Assembly: GCA_963681505.1 (NCBI GenBank)
Contig: OY811975.1
Location: 5,819,490 to 5,883,489 of the forward strand
Length of the DNA: 64,000 nucleotides
Direction: 5' to 3'
From: Eunapius fragilis
Lineage: Eukaryota; Porifera; Demospongiae; Spongillida; Spongillidae
In this document: piece by piece, positions 35,601-47,400 of the stretch
How the letters are laid out: every line of letters starts with the position of its first letter
How positions within the stretch are numbered: position 1 is the stretch's first letter
Program-made: the position numbers and the translations under genes
The notes under the pieces: generated by a model
Databases searched by the model: none
What the model was told of the DNA's origin: nothing
The model's input: the letters and a program-made list of their open reading frames with translations, nothing else

Positions 35601-36654
35601 CACCTAAAGTATCCTGGAGTTCCTTTTGAATGGAAAAATCATGCAACAAGGTTATCTGCTGGGGAAGACTGTTCCTGCTATTCCTGTTTTAGATTGAAAG
35701 TAAGGCTTCTATATTTGACAACGTGCATCATACTCATTTTCTTCCAATGCATGACGGCAGAATGAAATAAAAAACCTTCCAATAGTGGCAGAAATTGCTA
35801 AAGGCCAAACAAAAGGTAATGTATTCTCTGTATGAGAAAACATATGAGTACATGTACATGGGACAAGTAAAATTATGTTGCGAATTGTATGGCATGTAAC
35901 CTGAATGATTTAAGTCAGTGTTAGAGTAAGAATGATAAATAAATAAATATAAAGCTACAGCAGACAGAACAAAGCTATGCATATCAAAAAGTGCACAATA
36001 AAAGATATTACATACATGTATAGATGCTAATTAGACGTCATTTCCTTTTATGACCATAAATAGCAGTGTGATATTTTTGTAGTGAAAAGGAGTGACATTA
36101 TAAAGCAACAAACTGCCACACACGAACATGCTTTTGATTAAGAGCAACTCTTTGTACCGTAATGGACACTGTTGAGCATGCAGTGGAATATATAAACAAA
36201 CTATTATTGTAACACCTGCATTCTTAAAGTATTAAGGAGTCAAGTAGTAACCCTTGCTTTACACAGACACATGAGAAAGATGTATTTTAGTGGCTTTAAT
36301 GGTTCTGAGAGGATTATAAACACACCTTTTCTTCTTCTTTAGGAACACCCATCACAACAATACTAATCGGTGATTTTAACCTTGAGCCACACCATCCATG
36401 TAAGACATAACAACAGCTGATGTAAATTATCGTAAATTGTTTTGTCAGGGTTTACAGACATGCGGCAGAAGTACAATGCATTAAATGGTCAGCCAACAAA
36501 CTTCTCGTCCCTTCCACGGATATATGACAACATCTGGGTTGAAGTAGGGAAAGCAAAAGGCACATCTGCAATGGTTTTTGAGTGCTCTGAACCAGTATCA
36601 AATCACAAACTAGTGTACTGTCCTGTGACTATTTCTGGTGACAAAAGAGTATGA
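32673..36654 (+). CDS. Endonuclease/exonuclease/phosphatase (DNase I-fold) family protein, 5' end missing
   Basis: Exons by splice site and phase: 32673-32731, 32790-32886, 32934-33006, 33072-33152, 35378-35521 (or to 35497), 35574-35699, 35761-35815, 36343-36399, 36449-36654 (TGA). All phases agree; about 299 residues. EEP motifs appear in order: TIGSLNLNNF (motif with Asn), LDIIAVQEV (metal-binding Glu), LVAVINVHLK, LIGDFNLEP (Asp/Asn pair), YDNIW and SNHKLV at the end. The usual closing SDH reads SNH, so activity is uncertain. Members cleave phosphodiesters in DNA, RNA or lipids; the substrate cannot be told. Three introns are only 47-65 nt, while intron 4 (33153-35377) holds nested transposons. 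First exon not found. Confidence 0.82.
33496..35015. mobile_element. Large fold-back element in EEP intron 4
   Basis: CAATTACTAACAATATTG at the left is mirrored by CAATATGGTTAGTAATTG at the right. Arms of about 300 bp share ATGTGTATAYCCTGTTCATR and TGTCTGTCATTTTACATG / CATGTAAAATGACAGACA. The centre is split by the TA element 33801-34613. Confidence 0.8.
33801..34613. mobile_element. TA-flanked (Tc1/mariner-type) MITE nested in fold-back
   Basis: TA|CAGGGTCTTTG at the left and CAAACACCCTG|TA at the right. The termini stay similar for about 30 bp (RCGCAACRCTTTAAAA). No transposase. Diverged relative at 7640-7840. Confidence 0.75.
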
Positions 36655-37155
36655 ACCTATGCCTATAACCTTCTATCATATCAAATATCAATTTTTAATC
36701 ACATTGTAACACCTGACAAAAACTATATTGCCTAGTGCGAGCAGTATTGCCACTAGTTACAGCCTTCCAAATGTGGAGGCTGATATATGAAACAAAACTG
36801 TATCAAGCAGTGACAAAAGCAGGGAATACTATATCAATTGATCAATATTTACTCACTATTTCATGTACAGTAACATTTGGAAGTAATATAACTTGTCATA
36901 TAAACATTTTGGTTGAAACACATTTTAAATTCATACAATGAAATTGCTCTGTATAAATGCTAACAATAAACATCATCAACCTGCTATTGATAGGTTATAA
37001 CTATTAATCAAAACAAATGTACGCATACGTGTAAATAAACTACAACATAAATATACAAGATATATTAACATACACAAACATTAGGCAAAACAAACAAGAC
37101 ATTAATCATTTCTGCCTGCTGAGCAGGACATATCAATGGCAGAGTCTAGTGGGGA
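36655..37155. other. 3' flank of EEP gene
   Basis: AT-rich. No gene seen; AATAAA occurs at 36965. Confidence 0.5.
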
Positions 37156-37169
37156 GCATGTGCCTCGAT

Positions 37170-37620
37170 GGTATGACGATCTAGAGCCACGATGACATGA
37201 TTGCAGAATGTAGCAATGAAAAGCTCAATTTGGCACAAAGCCAAAAAAGGGTTAGGCTGTATGGCTGATCGTGCATTTCTGCAATAAGTGATGCAAGCCT
37301 CTTATAGAAGGCTTTGGCAGCAGGACCTAATCCACCAGAAGTAGAAAACACCAGTGGTGTGAAACATCCAAGTTCTTCTTCACAAACTCTGGCTTCATAG
37401 GCACATTTCTTGTCCATTTCTAAACGACGATAGCATTGAGTCAATGATTCTTTCACATAAGACTTCGCAAAAGGATTGAACACTTGACATCAATATGCTC
37501 TTCTGTCTGTTACGACACCAAAAGTTCTCTGCAAGAATGTCTACACGAGCATCATCGGCATCATTTGCTGTCTTGTACTTGAGAAACTCACCAGATAAAG
37601 GTTATAGACCAGGCTCAGTT
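37170..37620 (-). pseudogene. Retroelement RT C-terminal fragment
   Basis: On the minus strand a frame with DDARVDILAENFWCRNRQ (37560-37510 region) shifts into FNPFAKSY and CAYEARVCEEELGCFTPLVF (37400-37360), then STSGGLGPAAKAFYKRLASL and SFSLLHSAI. This is the C-terminal tail seen after RT in a common marine-invertebrate retroelement group. No RT core; dead. Confidence 0.75.
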
Positions 37621-37699
37621 CCAACACTGTGGCAAACTTCAGTACGTTATAACTTATATTTGTCTCTATATATTTTCTCCCTAAAGGGGCATACCCCTC

Positions 37700-37718
37700 C
37701 CCCCCCCCCCCCCCCCCC
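37700..37718 (+). repeat. poly-C tract
   Basis: About 19 C. Confidence 0.85.
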
Positions 37719-38146
37719 GAGGTACAAAGTGCAAATATCTCTTTGCTGGAGTGTCCAAATCACTTACAGTGGGAGTCCTGTCACAACTGATGTGGCCAGT
37801 TTGTTAATTTCTACTTCACAAGTTAATAAGATATAGTTGTGCAAAGTGTGTGCAGTTTCCCCACTTGTTTTGCACCAATGATTGAGACACCCACCTTCCA
37901 TACATTAATTCGGATGGAGCGTCCTAAAATCAAAACAACCAGGAAAATGTGCACGCACTTCGTTCAGCTACATCATTGTAACTGGTAAAGTAAAAATTAA
38001 CGAACCGCGCTTATCAATAGAACATGTCTCCTCGATATATTCAATGTGATTTGGACACTTCTGTGTATGAGCTTTGAACCCCTAGGGGTAATGCCTTTTG
38101 TAATGTTCTGTAGGAAGAATCTGCATGGGGTGAAAATCTATGCTTG

Positions 38147-39256
38147 AGTAATTCCATATATATATTTGCCACCCTTTTAGCATCATAGTCTAGTTTGGAC
38201 ATGCTACTTTCCATATGTGCTCTCCCCATAGGAACATGCAAAATAACGGTACATTTGTATACCCTATAGTGTATGGTTTTTAAAATGCAAGGAATTAAAA
38301 TTTTCACTTTCTTTGTGACCTCGCTCATTTCGGTTTAGCATAACTTTAGCCTGCAACATTGTCGTCACATCAATTTGTACTAAAACATTGCCAATAAAGA
38401 GGAGAACACAAAAATGATTCATTTTAATAACTTTTAAGCACGTACCATGAATGGGGTCATGAATTTGTAATGAAGTATGATGTATCCAAAAATATTAAAA
38501 TACAATCCTTACCAAACTTTTACCATAGTTAGCTAATCATACCACAAACATGTTTAGCTAAACATCTTTCTGGGCTGCATATTCGCCAGACTGGGACAGC
38601 TCATAAAATGGTTGGTAGCCATTTTTCCCCTCCTTACAACAGCTTGTTCCTTTAAGGCAGTGGCCATGATGTCACAACAAAGCTACCATAATCAAAGCAA
38701 TTAATGATAATCATATAGTAGTGTTTTGACAGCACCCTTGGCTACCTAAACAAACAAACTGTTGTAAGGAGGGGAAAAATGGCTACCAACCATTTTATGA
38801 GCTGTCCCAGTCTGGCGAATATGCAGCCCAGAAAGATGTTTAGCTAAACATGTTTGTGGTATGATTAGCTAACTATGGTGAAAGTTTGGTAAGGATTGTA
38901 TTTTAATATTTTTGGATACATCATACTTCATTACAAATTCATGACCCCATTCATGGTACGTGCTTAAAAGTTATTAAAATGAATCATTTTTGTGTTCTCC
39001 TCTTTATTGGCAATGTTTTAGTACAAATTGATGTGACGACAATGTTGCAGGCTAAAGTTATGCTAAACCGAAATGAGCGAGGTCACAAAGAAAGTGAAAA
39101 TTTTAATTCCTTGCATTTTAAAAACCATACACTATAGGGTATACAAATGTACCGTTATTTTGCATGTTCCTATGGGGAGAGCACATATGGAAAGTAGCAT
39201 GACCAAACTAGACTATGATGCTAAAAGGGTGGCAAATATATATATGGAATTACTCG
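38147..39256. mobile_element. Near-perfect ~1.1-kb palindrome
   Basis: The left arm (38147-38660) and right arm (38745-39256) are reverse complements with very few differences by eye. The spacer is about 85 bp. Each arm carries the same outward-reading frame starting MSEVTKKVKILIPCILK (38328 leftward, 39073 rightward) with one Ser/Thr difference before the arm ends. A diverged half copy is at 52768-53300. I do not recognise the peptide; it may not be coding. Confidence 0.9.
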
Positions 39257-39379
39257 CTTATGTTGTGTGTAGTCATGCCATACATCCAGTGATGCTGGCA
39301 CCAATGTTAGTCATTGGGTGTGGGTGGATAGCAATAAACATGGAGGGCATGCAGCGGGAGTTAATGGAGTGAAAATAAT

Positions 39380-41400
39380 AAAAGCGGTAGGATATGATGA
39401 GGTCAATAGCGTTTATCACTTGAAAAATATAGCATTTCAGGCGCATATGTACGAAGGGGGCGTGGCAGTTAAAGACGGGGTGGTGGTGGTGGGTTTAATT
39501 GATTTATTCACAATTTATTCACAACTGTCAATGCAGATTCCTAGTTTCCTGCTATGAATAATATTATTGAAGGGCTGGAAGGGGAGGTTTAAACCCCCCT
39601 CCCTCCCTCCCCTAGATCCGCTACTGCAATTCAAACGCACAGCTTTTCTAAAATATAAATGAGTATGCAATTATGTCCCGCATATTATTTAGCATGAAAT
39701 ACTGTAAGTTAGATACATGTCAAATTATGGGATTTACATTCTGCAGGATTTTTCAATTGTACAGTCTTTAGAACATAATATGTAATGAACAGAATAGAAC
39801 CTTCTGTTGCAGAGTTTTACGTGTTATGTGTAACTGATCAATTTTGGTGAAGAAAAAGTATTGCGTACAAATGCATATAAGCAGGTATTCATAATGAATT
39901 AATTGTTCATAAATCAACGATGCAATTAATATTCGAAGATATATGCTCATGTAGTTACATGGGAAAAGGATGAACAAACCGAATCTACTTTGCTTAGTCA
40001 TCAATCGTAATGCTATACAGGATGGTCATTACTTGATCAAGATATTGTGAAATTAAATTTTATTCGAGCATAATATTGTTCAAAGCATTTACATTGATGC
40101 ATTTCACTGAATCACTTGTTTGCATGGGCATGCTACGCATGATAAAATTAAATGACATGTTCAGATCATATGAAGGTCCCTTATTACAACAATATATAAC
40201 AGGCCACTATATATATATCACAAAGGGAAATCAAGAACAATCAAAACTTACAAATAGGACAGACACAAAGGATGCAAGGGTAATCTTACAAGTACTAATG
40301 TTCACAATACTGGTAGAGGCACTGATGAAACAATGCTCGTTTTTCACTCTCTGTATGTATAGGAGAAATAAATGCAAAAAAAAGTAGTTTCAGCACAAGT
40401 TGCACATTTATGTAACATGTACTATACTTGTGCATTATAAAAAGAATGTTTACATGGAATGGAACAGCAAAACCACATTAAAACAAGTTGCCAAACCTGG
40501 GCATGAAGATAGATAGTACACAATATCTTGAGAGTCATGGAGCAAATTCCCGTCTTGTTTTGATTATCAAACCACTAATAGTAAGCAATATTTAAATGTA
40601 TACACTATAGTATACCCATATAAGCACTTTGTGAGAAGGTGAAAAAATGGCAATGGCTGCCCTCATGTGTTCCATGTACTCAAGGCCGATACAAATTGCA
40701 TGTACCGGTACTGAATTTGTATAATAAAGCATGAGTGAAAAAATATCATTGAATGAAAGAATGAAACCAAACAGTGATTCACTTCCAAGCATCTCACCAT
40801 GAGAATTTACTCCACGACTGTTTATATATTTTACATTATCTATCTTCATGCCCAAGCCGGCATGTTTTAATATGCGTATATATCAAAGTTGGCAGGTTAT
40901 TTACTTCCTTATACATGAAAGTTCTCCCTCCTGAATAAAACTATATCCCTACATGTACAAAAATTGGAAAATTGGAGGAATCAATTGCTAAATGGTTAGA
41001 AATTGTGGAAACAAATTGAACATGTTGGGTTACTGCCTGTTAGAGTGGGATTTGGCTTATGACACCTAGAGCTATTAGGTGCTCATTACTCGCATTAATG
41101 AATTCCAACAGTGGCCAAGTTCATTGTGGCATATTTAAATTGGATGAAATGAAATGCCTGGTCCTTAGTCTGATACTGAAAAGACGTTTCCTGTCCTGGA
41201 TTTTATCATGACTCACGATTTCAATTCTGCCAGACACCAAATGTGTTGCGGTCCTTGCCTTCAAGTATAATGACCTCATTACTCCATCTCCACTGTAGTT
41301 TCCTTATGACTGATTGCAGCAACACGTTTTTTTAAAACATATTTCAACCATTTTAATATAGCCACATTCAAGCTCTCTACCTACCACTCTCAGATTCCTC
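39380..41400. other. Region between palindrome and ITFG2
   Basis: AT-rich intergenic DNA with short frames only. No gene recognised. Confidence 0.5.
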
Positions 41401-41407
41401 TGTGAAG

Positions 41408-44400
41408 TCATTGATTGTACCCAACATGCTCAACTCTTTCCAAACAGAACTGTGCAACTGCTAACCGTTCACCATTTTGCAGTCCAATCCTTCTCCACGC
41501 TGAAGTCTTTGATTGTTACATATAAGTATAAATGTATGGAGATTTAAAAGCTGGGGCCAGTCACACTAAATCCACAGTGCTTACTACAAAGGCTCTATTT
41601 GCTAACTGGCACCCCTCCTTGTAAAAAGGGGGTGATATTATCAAGACTACCGAAGTGAGATGATTGTGTTTAAAATTGAATTTGCTATACTGTTCAGACA
41701 AATCATGAATACTGGATTAATAGCCATGATGGGCCAAACCATATAGGTGTCAATACAAGGTTATGCAAGAGAATGTGGTAGAAACTGACAAATCTCATGA
41801 GATAAAAAAAAGCTAATTCAACACATTGACCTGCCATGTAGAAACTCTCGAACTATTTGAAATCATGCATAACACCAAGATTCCTTTCTTTTAAATGGTA
41901 TCATAATGTACCTCATATATACACTGCAGCTCACTAGTTTACTGATAGTTTATAGATACTTACCTGTCATACTTTTTAGCTTCTTAGACACAGCATTTGC
42001 GACTGGCTGTAAAAATAATATGAGGAAGCTCATAATACAAATTCATTTATGTATTGAAGTACTTGAAATTGAAAGTGATAGTTTGGTATTTTAATACAAA
42101 TGATGCAATCCACCTTAATGACCCTATATTAGACATTAGCAGAAGTGACTTGTTTTTTTTTTTTGGCTATAGCAAACTGCGCGTGTGCAATATATTAACA
42201 AATGGCATTAGTTACTAAGCATAAACATGCATATTGCTATAGCCTAAATTGGTTAGACATTGAAACCTTACGGATTTACATGATTTAGAATACCCTTGGG
42301 CCCTTAGTAGCACATTCGCTACCACTTGGGATGCTAAAGCCCAGGGCCCTCGGGAATTCTGAATCACGTAGACCCATCGGTTTCAGTGTCTAATTATTAT
42401 TTAGCTCTGTTAGTTTTACTTTACTTGTTATGAAGATATATCTATGCTAAGTGTGTGCACATTTTCCAGCTAGCTTCACGCCAATGATTAATCAACCTGC
42501 CTCCCATACATTGAAAGGATGCAGTTTGCCCACAGCATTGGTGTGAAATGAGCAGAAAAAAATACATGCATTTTGCAATAATTAGCCCAGATATAAGGCA
42601 CATTACGTATAATATGTATATCAAAGTGCCATTTAATCGGAAATAGTTCCATGTATGTAAACAGTACTGACAAACATTTAAAAAATACCATTTTCTCCAT
42701 TGTCAACAAAAGATTTGATGGAAGAATGGAAGGCAAGGTAATATCCAAATAGATGTAGATTTTACCAGAAAATGTTGTGTATATCAAACATGGCTTGGCT
42801 TTATCAGTAGTCATCCCATAGTGACCTGCCAAACACAATACCAAGCAAATATAATTTGAACATCTTAATGTCTGAATATTATATAGTCCTACCACCATTT
42901 AATGTATCAAATAAAACATAGGAACTTACGGGATGGTTTTCTATATTGAAGAACCCATAAAATTGTATACATTTACAGGATGCTAATGTATATATATATA
43001 TACATGCGTTTTCTATACATTAAGTAACATGGTATTCAAAATACAAACTGTAGCAAGTATCTGTGGTAATGAAATTGAAATTAAACATTCCACAAGGTAA
43101 ATAGCAATGTTTGTGTAAGGGGGAACAACATGCCTCCCTTTGCTGTCATTTAAATTTAGTGTAGCAATTTTCCTTAACATAAGTAATAATAATAATAATA
43201 ATAATAATTTCATGTGCATGTAGTATACACATAGGCAAGTAGTGGCATAAATTAGATATGCACTTGTATACTGCCCCTAAAATGCGTAGCATTTACAAAA
43301 AATAGATAAATCAACATTGTTCAGCATTAACCTAAACGTTCTTTCTGAGGATGATTTAACAACGGTGTCAGACAGTGAGTTCCAAATCGGTATGATTCTA
43401 ACTGAAAAGAAATTTGCACGGTAATTGTGATGTGGTGTTGTTAGATGACTAAGTTTGATGGAGTTCCCTCTTGTTGTATAAGGTGACAAGTTTATGTGGA
43501 AAAAATCTGATGCATCAAGGTCAACAAGTTTTTTCACTATTTTAAAGCACATAACTAGATCCAGAAACACTCTTCTATACTCCAATGAATGAAATCCAAG
43601 CATAGGAAGCCTATCAGCATAACTAGTCATAGGTATCTTTATTCTTTTAAAGAGTGATCTGGTAAAGTAACGTTGAACTCTTTCAACAGTTTTAATATCT
43701 TTTACAAGCCAAGGATTCCATACTGGAGCATTATATTCCAGAATGGGTCTCACATATGAATGAAATGCCCAAAGGATATCATGCTGCACTTCTGAAATGC
43801 ATTATTAAGCAGCCAGGTTTGAGACCACACACTAAAATTTAGTAAAGATAAAGTCAAAGGTGAAGATGAGTTGGATGAATGAGTAGCATAAAGTTTGGTA
43901 TCATCTGCAAAAATTTTTGCTTGAACTGGTGGCTCTAAACATTCAGGAAGGTCATTGATATAAATGAGGAACAATAGAGGTCCAAGTACTGATCCTTGAG
44001 GAACACCACTGGATACAGGCAGGGAAGAAGATAAGGACTGACCAATATAGACTTGCTGGGAACGATTCGTAAGAAAAGAAGATAACCACTTTACCAAGGA
44101 GGAACTAAATCCATAACATTCCACTTTATGCAGAAGCTTAGTGTGAGATATAGAATCAAACGCTTTTGCAAAGTCTATATACACAGAATCAACTTTATCG
44201 CCAAAATCAGTATGTAGAGTCCATTCATTAAGTGTCATTAACAATTGAGTACAAGTGGAACGCCTGGCAAGAAAGCCAAACTGGTCTTTCGAGATAAGAC
44301 TGTTTGAACGTAGAAAGGTAACCATTGATTCACACACAATAGACTCCATTACTTTACAACAAACACTAGTAAGAGAGACTGGACGATAATTGCTGGGTAA

Positions 44401-47400
44401 TTTACGCGAACCTTTCTTGAAAATAGGACAGACCATCGCCTTTTTCCAACTTAGAGGTATATCCCCACAATCCATAGACAGTCTAAAAAGCCTGGACAAC
44501 GGTATTGCAATACCAGGGGCGACTGATTTTAAAAACCCAGCAGGAAAACCATCTGGTGTTCTAGAGTATTTGAAAGGAAGACGATTAAGGGCACATATAA
44601 CATTATCATAAGTAAATTCAACTTGTTGAGAAACTTGTATACTAGATACCGCAGGATGGAAGATGGGTAGAACACCATTATCAGTTGTAAATACAGAAGA
44701 AAAATAATCATTGAAAACATTGCATTTGTCACAATCCATTGTAGCAAGGGAACCGTCTGACTTCATTAAAGGTGGGATAGACAATGTGTGACAAAATTTC
44801 ATATTCACATATGAATATAGTTTAGATAAATCGTTACTGTTGATGACATATGACTCATGATAATCATAAATGGATTTCACCGCCAGTTCATACTCCTTAG
44901 CAATTTTCTTGTATTTCACTCTATTTTTATGAAACCACTTCTTTTTTAAAAGCAACAATTTACGAATATGTTTTAAACATTGTGGTTTACTAAATAAAAC
45001 AACCCTTCGTAAAGGAACAAACGTTTCAATGCATTCATTTAACTTCATAGATAAAACATCCCAATAAACATCCACCGAACAAGATTGATCAAGCATTTGC
45101 CAATTGACATCCTTTAAGAAAGATATCATTGAAGTGTAATCTGCAGCTTTAAAGTCTCTACGATACAAGATGGAATTTGCGGTATGTACCTCATGCTGCT
45201 GCACTGTAACCAACTGCACATGAATAATGCACGAATCTACTACTACCTTGAGCAGTATATATATATTCCAGCTAATGGCTTTAAATGCTCTGGGATGATA
45301 TTGATATCAAAATGCATTCACCATTTTAGATACAGCATATGTAAAGCCCCTAATGTATTTAATTGATACTTACATGCATCAAAATGACACAACAAACTTT
45401 CATACGTATTGCAAGCTATTAGTTTCAAGACTGGCATACATGTAAAATGCAATGAAACTAGGTGGCATGCTGCAAGCTGACTATACCTTACATTTAGATT
45501 TATGATATTGACATAAATAATTTCTTCTTTAAAAATGTGAGAACGTGCCTCAATGGTGGCTAAAACCAATATGTACAAGGTATGGGATATCTAGTGTTAC
45601 GTGAATACGCAATACATTGTCATCATAGCTGTTCCAAAAAGACTCTACCAGAAAATGGTGCAGTTATAATATGTACAGAATGAATCAAGCCATTGTGCAT
45701 TTGCATCAACTGAAACCATGATGTTCCCCTTGATATACATGTGCTTGCATAGCTTGCTAGCATTATGTTGTGCCAGTAAATTATTATTTGGCCAGGGCAA
45801 CCAGTTGTCCTGTGTTGAAATTGAGGTAGTTTATGCATGGGCAAATCTGCTTTAAAATATAGATCACTTTCTGATTTCAACCAAATATCCTATGGATACA
45901 TATACAGGTACAACAATGAACAAAGTGGCAAAGATATTTCATAACTTCCAATGTACACACCTGCACAAAATGATGCAACAGCTTCCTCAAACCGATATCT
46001 GACTACATTCTTCTTTTGGTCTACAATGTATGTCATTCCATCCCATGCACATCCAATGATTTCTTCTTCTCCATTACCCTGAAACAAGATAATGCAAGAC
46101 ACTATGGTTTTTTAATATATTCAAAACAACCAACTGACATTAGTTGAAACATCAAGTACTTTTATTACATGTGACCATATAATTAAAACAAAATACGCCT
46201 GTATCAGCTTAGCTTTACTCTCAAGCTATGAAGGCCAACTTATTAGGCACAAACTTAGATCTAATAATATAATGCAACTTCATGGTTAGGTTGAAACAGT
46301 TAAGTAATATTGAAGACTGGAAGTCCACAATCCTTAATTCTGCCAAGGCTAATACAACAAAGTTGAGGTAAGAAGCAATTGAATTACATACATGGCCCAT
46401 GTCTGGAAACATAATCATCCCATCATGATAATGGAATGGTCTAAAGAAGTATCCTTGGGAGTGTTCTCTATGAATGCAACCTAGACATAGCAGACAAGGG
46501 AGATATTATGCAATATTAACATTACATTAGTTGTATGGATGAGCAATAAATGCAACATTCGAATAGAGATGGTAGTAAAAGCATTAGTCATAGTTTGGGT
46601 TGAAATGATACACCACAGCAAACTAATACAATACTTAATAAAATGACAACTGTCTTTTTAATGTAAATCACAAGTTGGCAATTAAGGGACTTCCATATTT
46701 GTCACATCAATTAATTCACAAATTGTAGTAGCAATGTGTGCAAGGGACAGTATTTGTGCTCACAGTCAAATCCAACTTAGATATTGCAAACAGGCTATGG
46801 TCAACTTGAAGTTCCCACTGCTTTTCCCCTTTCATCACAGCACGAATACATCCTACATGAATGAAAAAATCAGTAACATAATTTGGATTCGCAATATCAT
46901 AACAACTGATCTGTAATTCAGCTAACTTTGGGATCTCCTGCAAAAAATTTATATAATTGGAAAACAACCCCCAAGTATTATGTGCACATGTCATGCAGGT
47001 ATTCCTTCCTGTAGCTTTGGGAGTGACGATATAAACATGTAACAGAGGCATAGAAGCAGTTTTGGACTATATTGAACCCCACTGTAATGTCCGAAGAGGA
47101 TGAAGATGGAGGCACTGCAATTCAATGTAGGAGGCCAAATTGGAGATCTGATGAACTGAATAGCTTAATAGATAATTTTGATAAAAAGGGTTTGCAGTTC
47201 ATCTAAGAAAGCAAGGAACCAACGCAAGGTTCTCTGGTTCCTCTGCCGACTCCTGAAAGGCTCCTGCTGTGAATGGTGTGTAATGAATAGAAATTTAGTA
47301 CGTGTCGTTTTTTTGGTAATTTGATTAAAAAATATCCTGGCATATGCGAATCAAGTGGATGAAAAAAGCGGCATATGGTAATCATACAATGATCCAGTTA

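Noticed and set aside
42300-42365. tRNA-like hairpin-rich stretch (TAGTAGCACATTCGCTACC)
   Set aside because: No A/B box pair and no acceptor stem.
46395-46495. Open 33-codon block CIHREHSQGYFFRPFHYHDG on the minus strand with splice-like borders
   Set aside because: It lies between two ITFG2 exons that join in phase without it, and its length does not preserve the frame. No family recognised.
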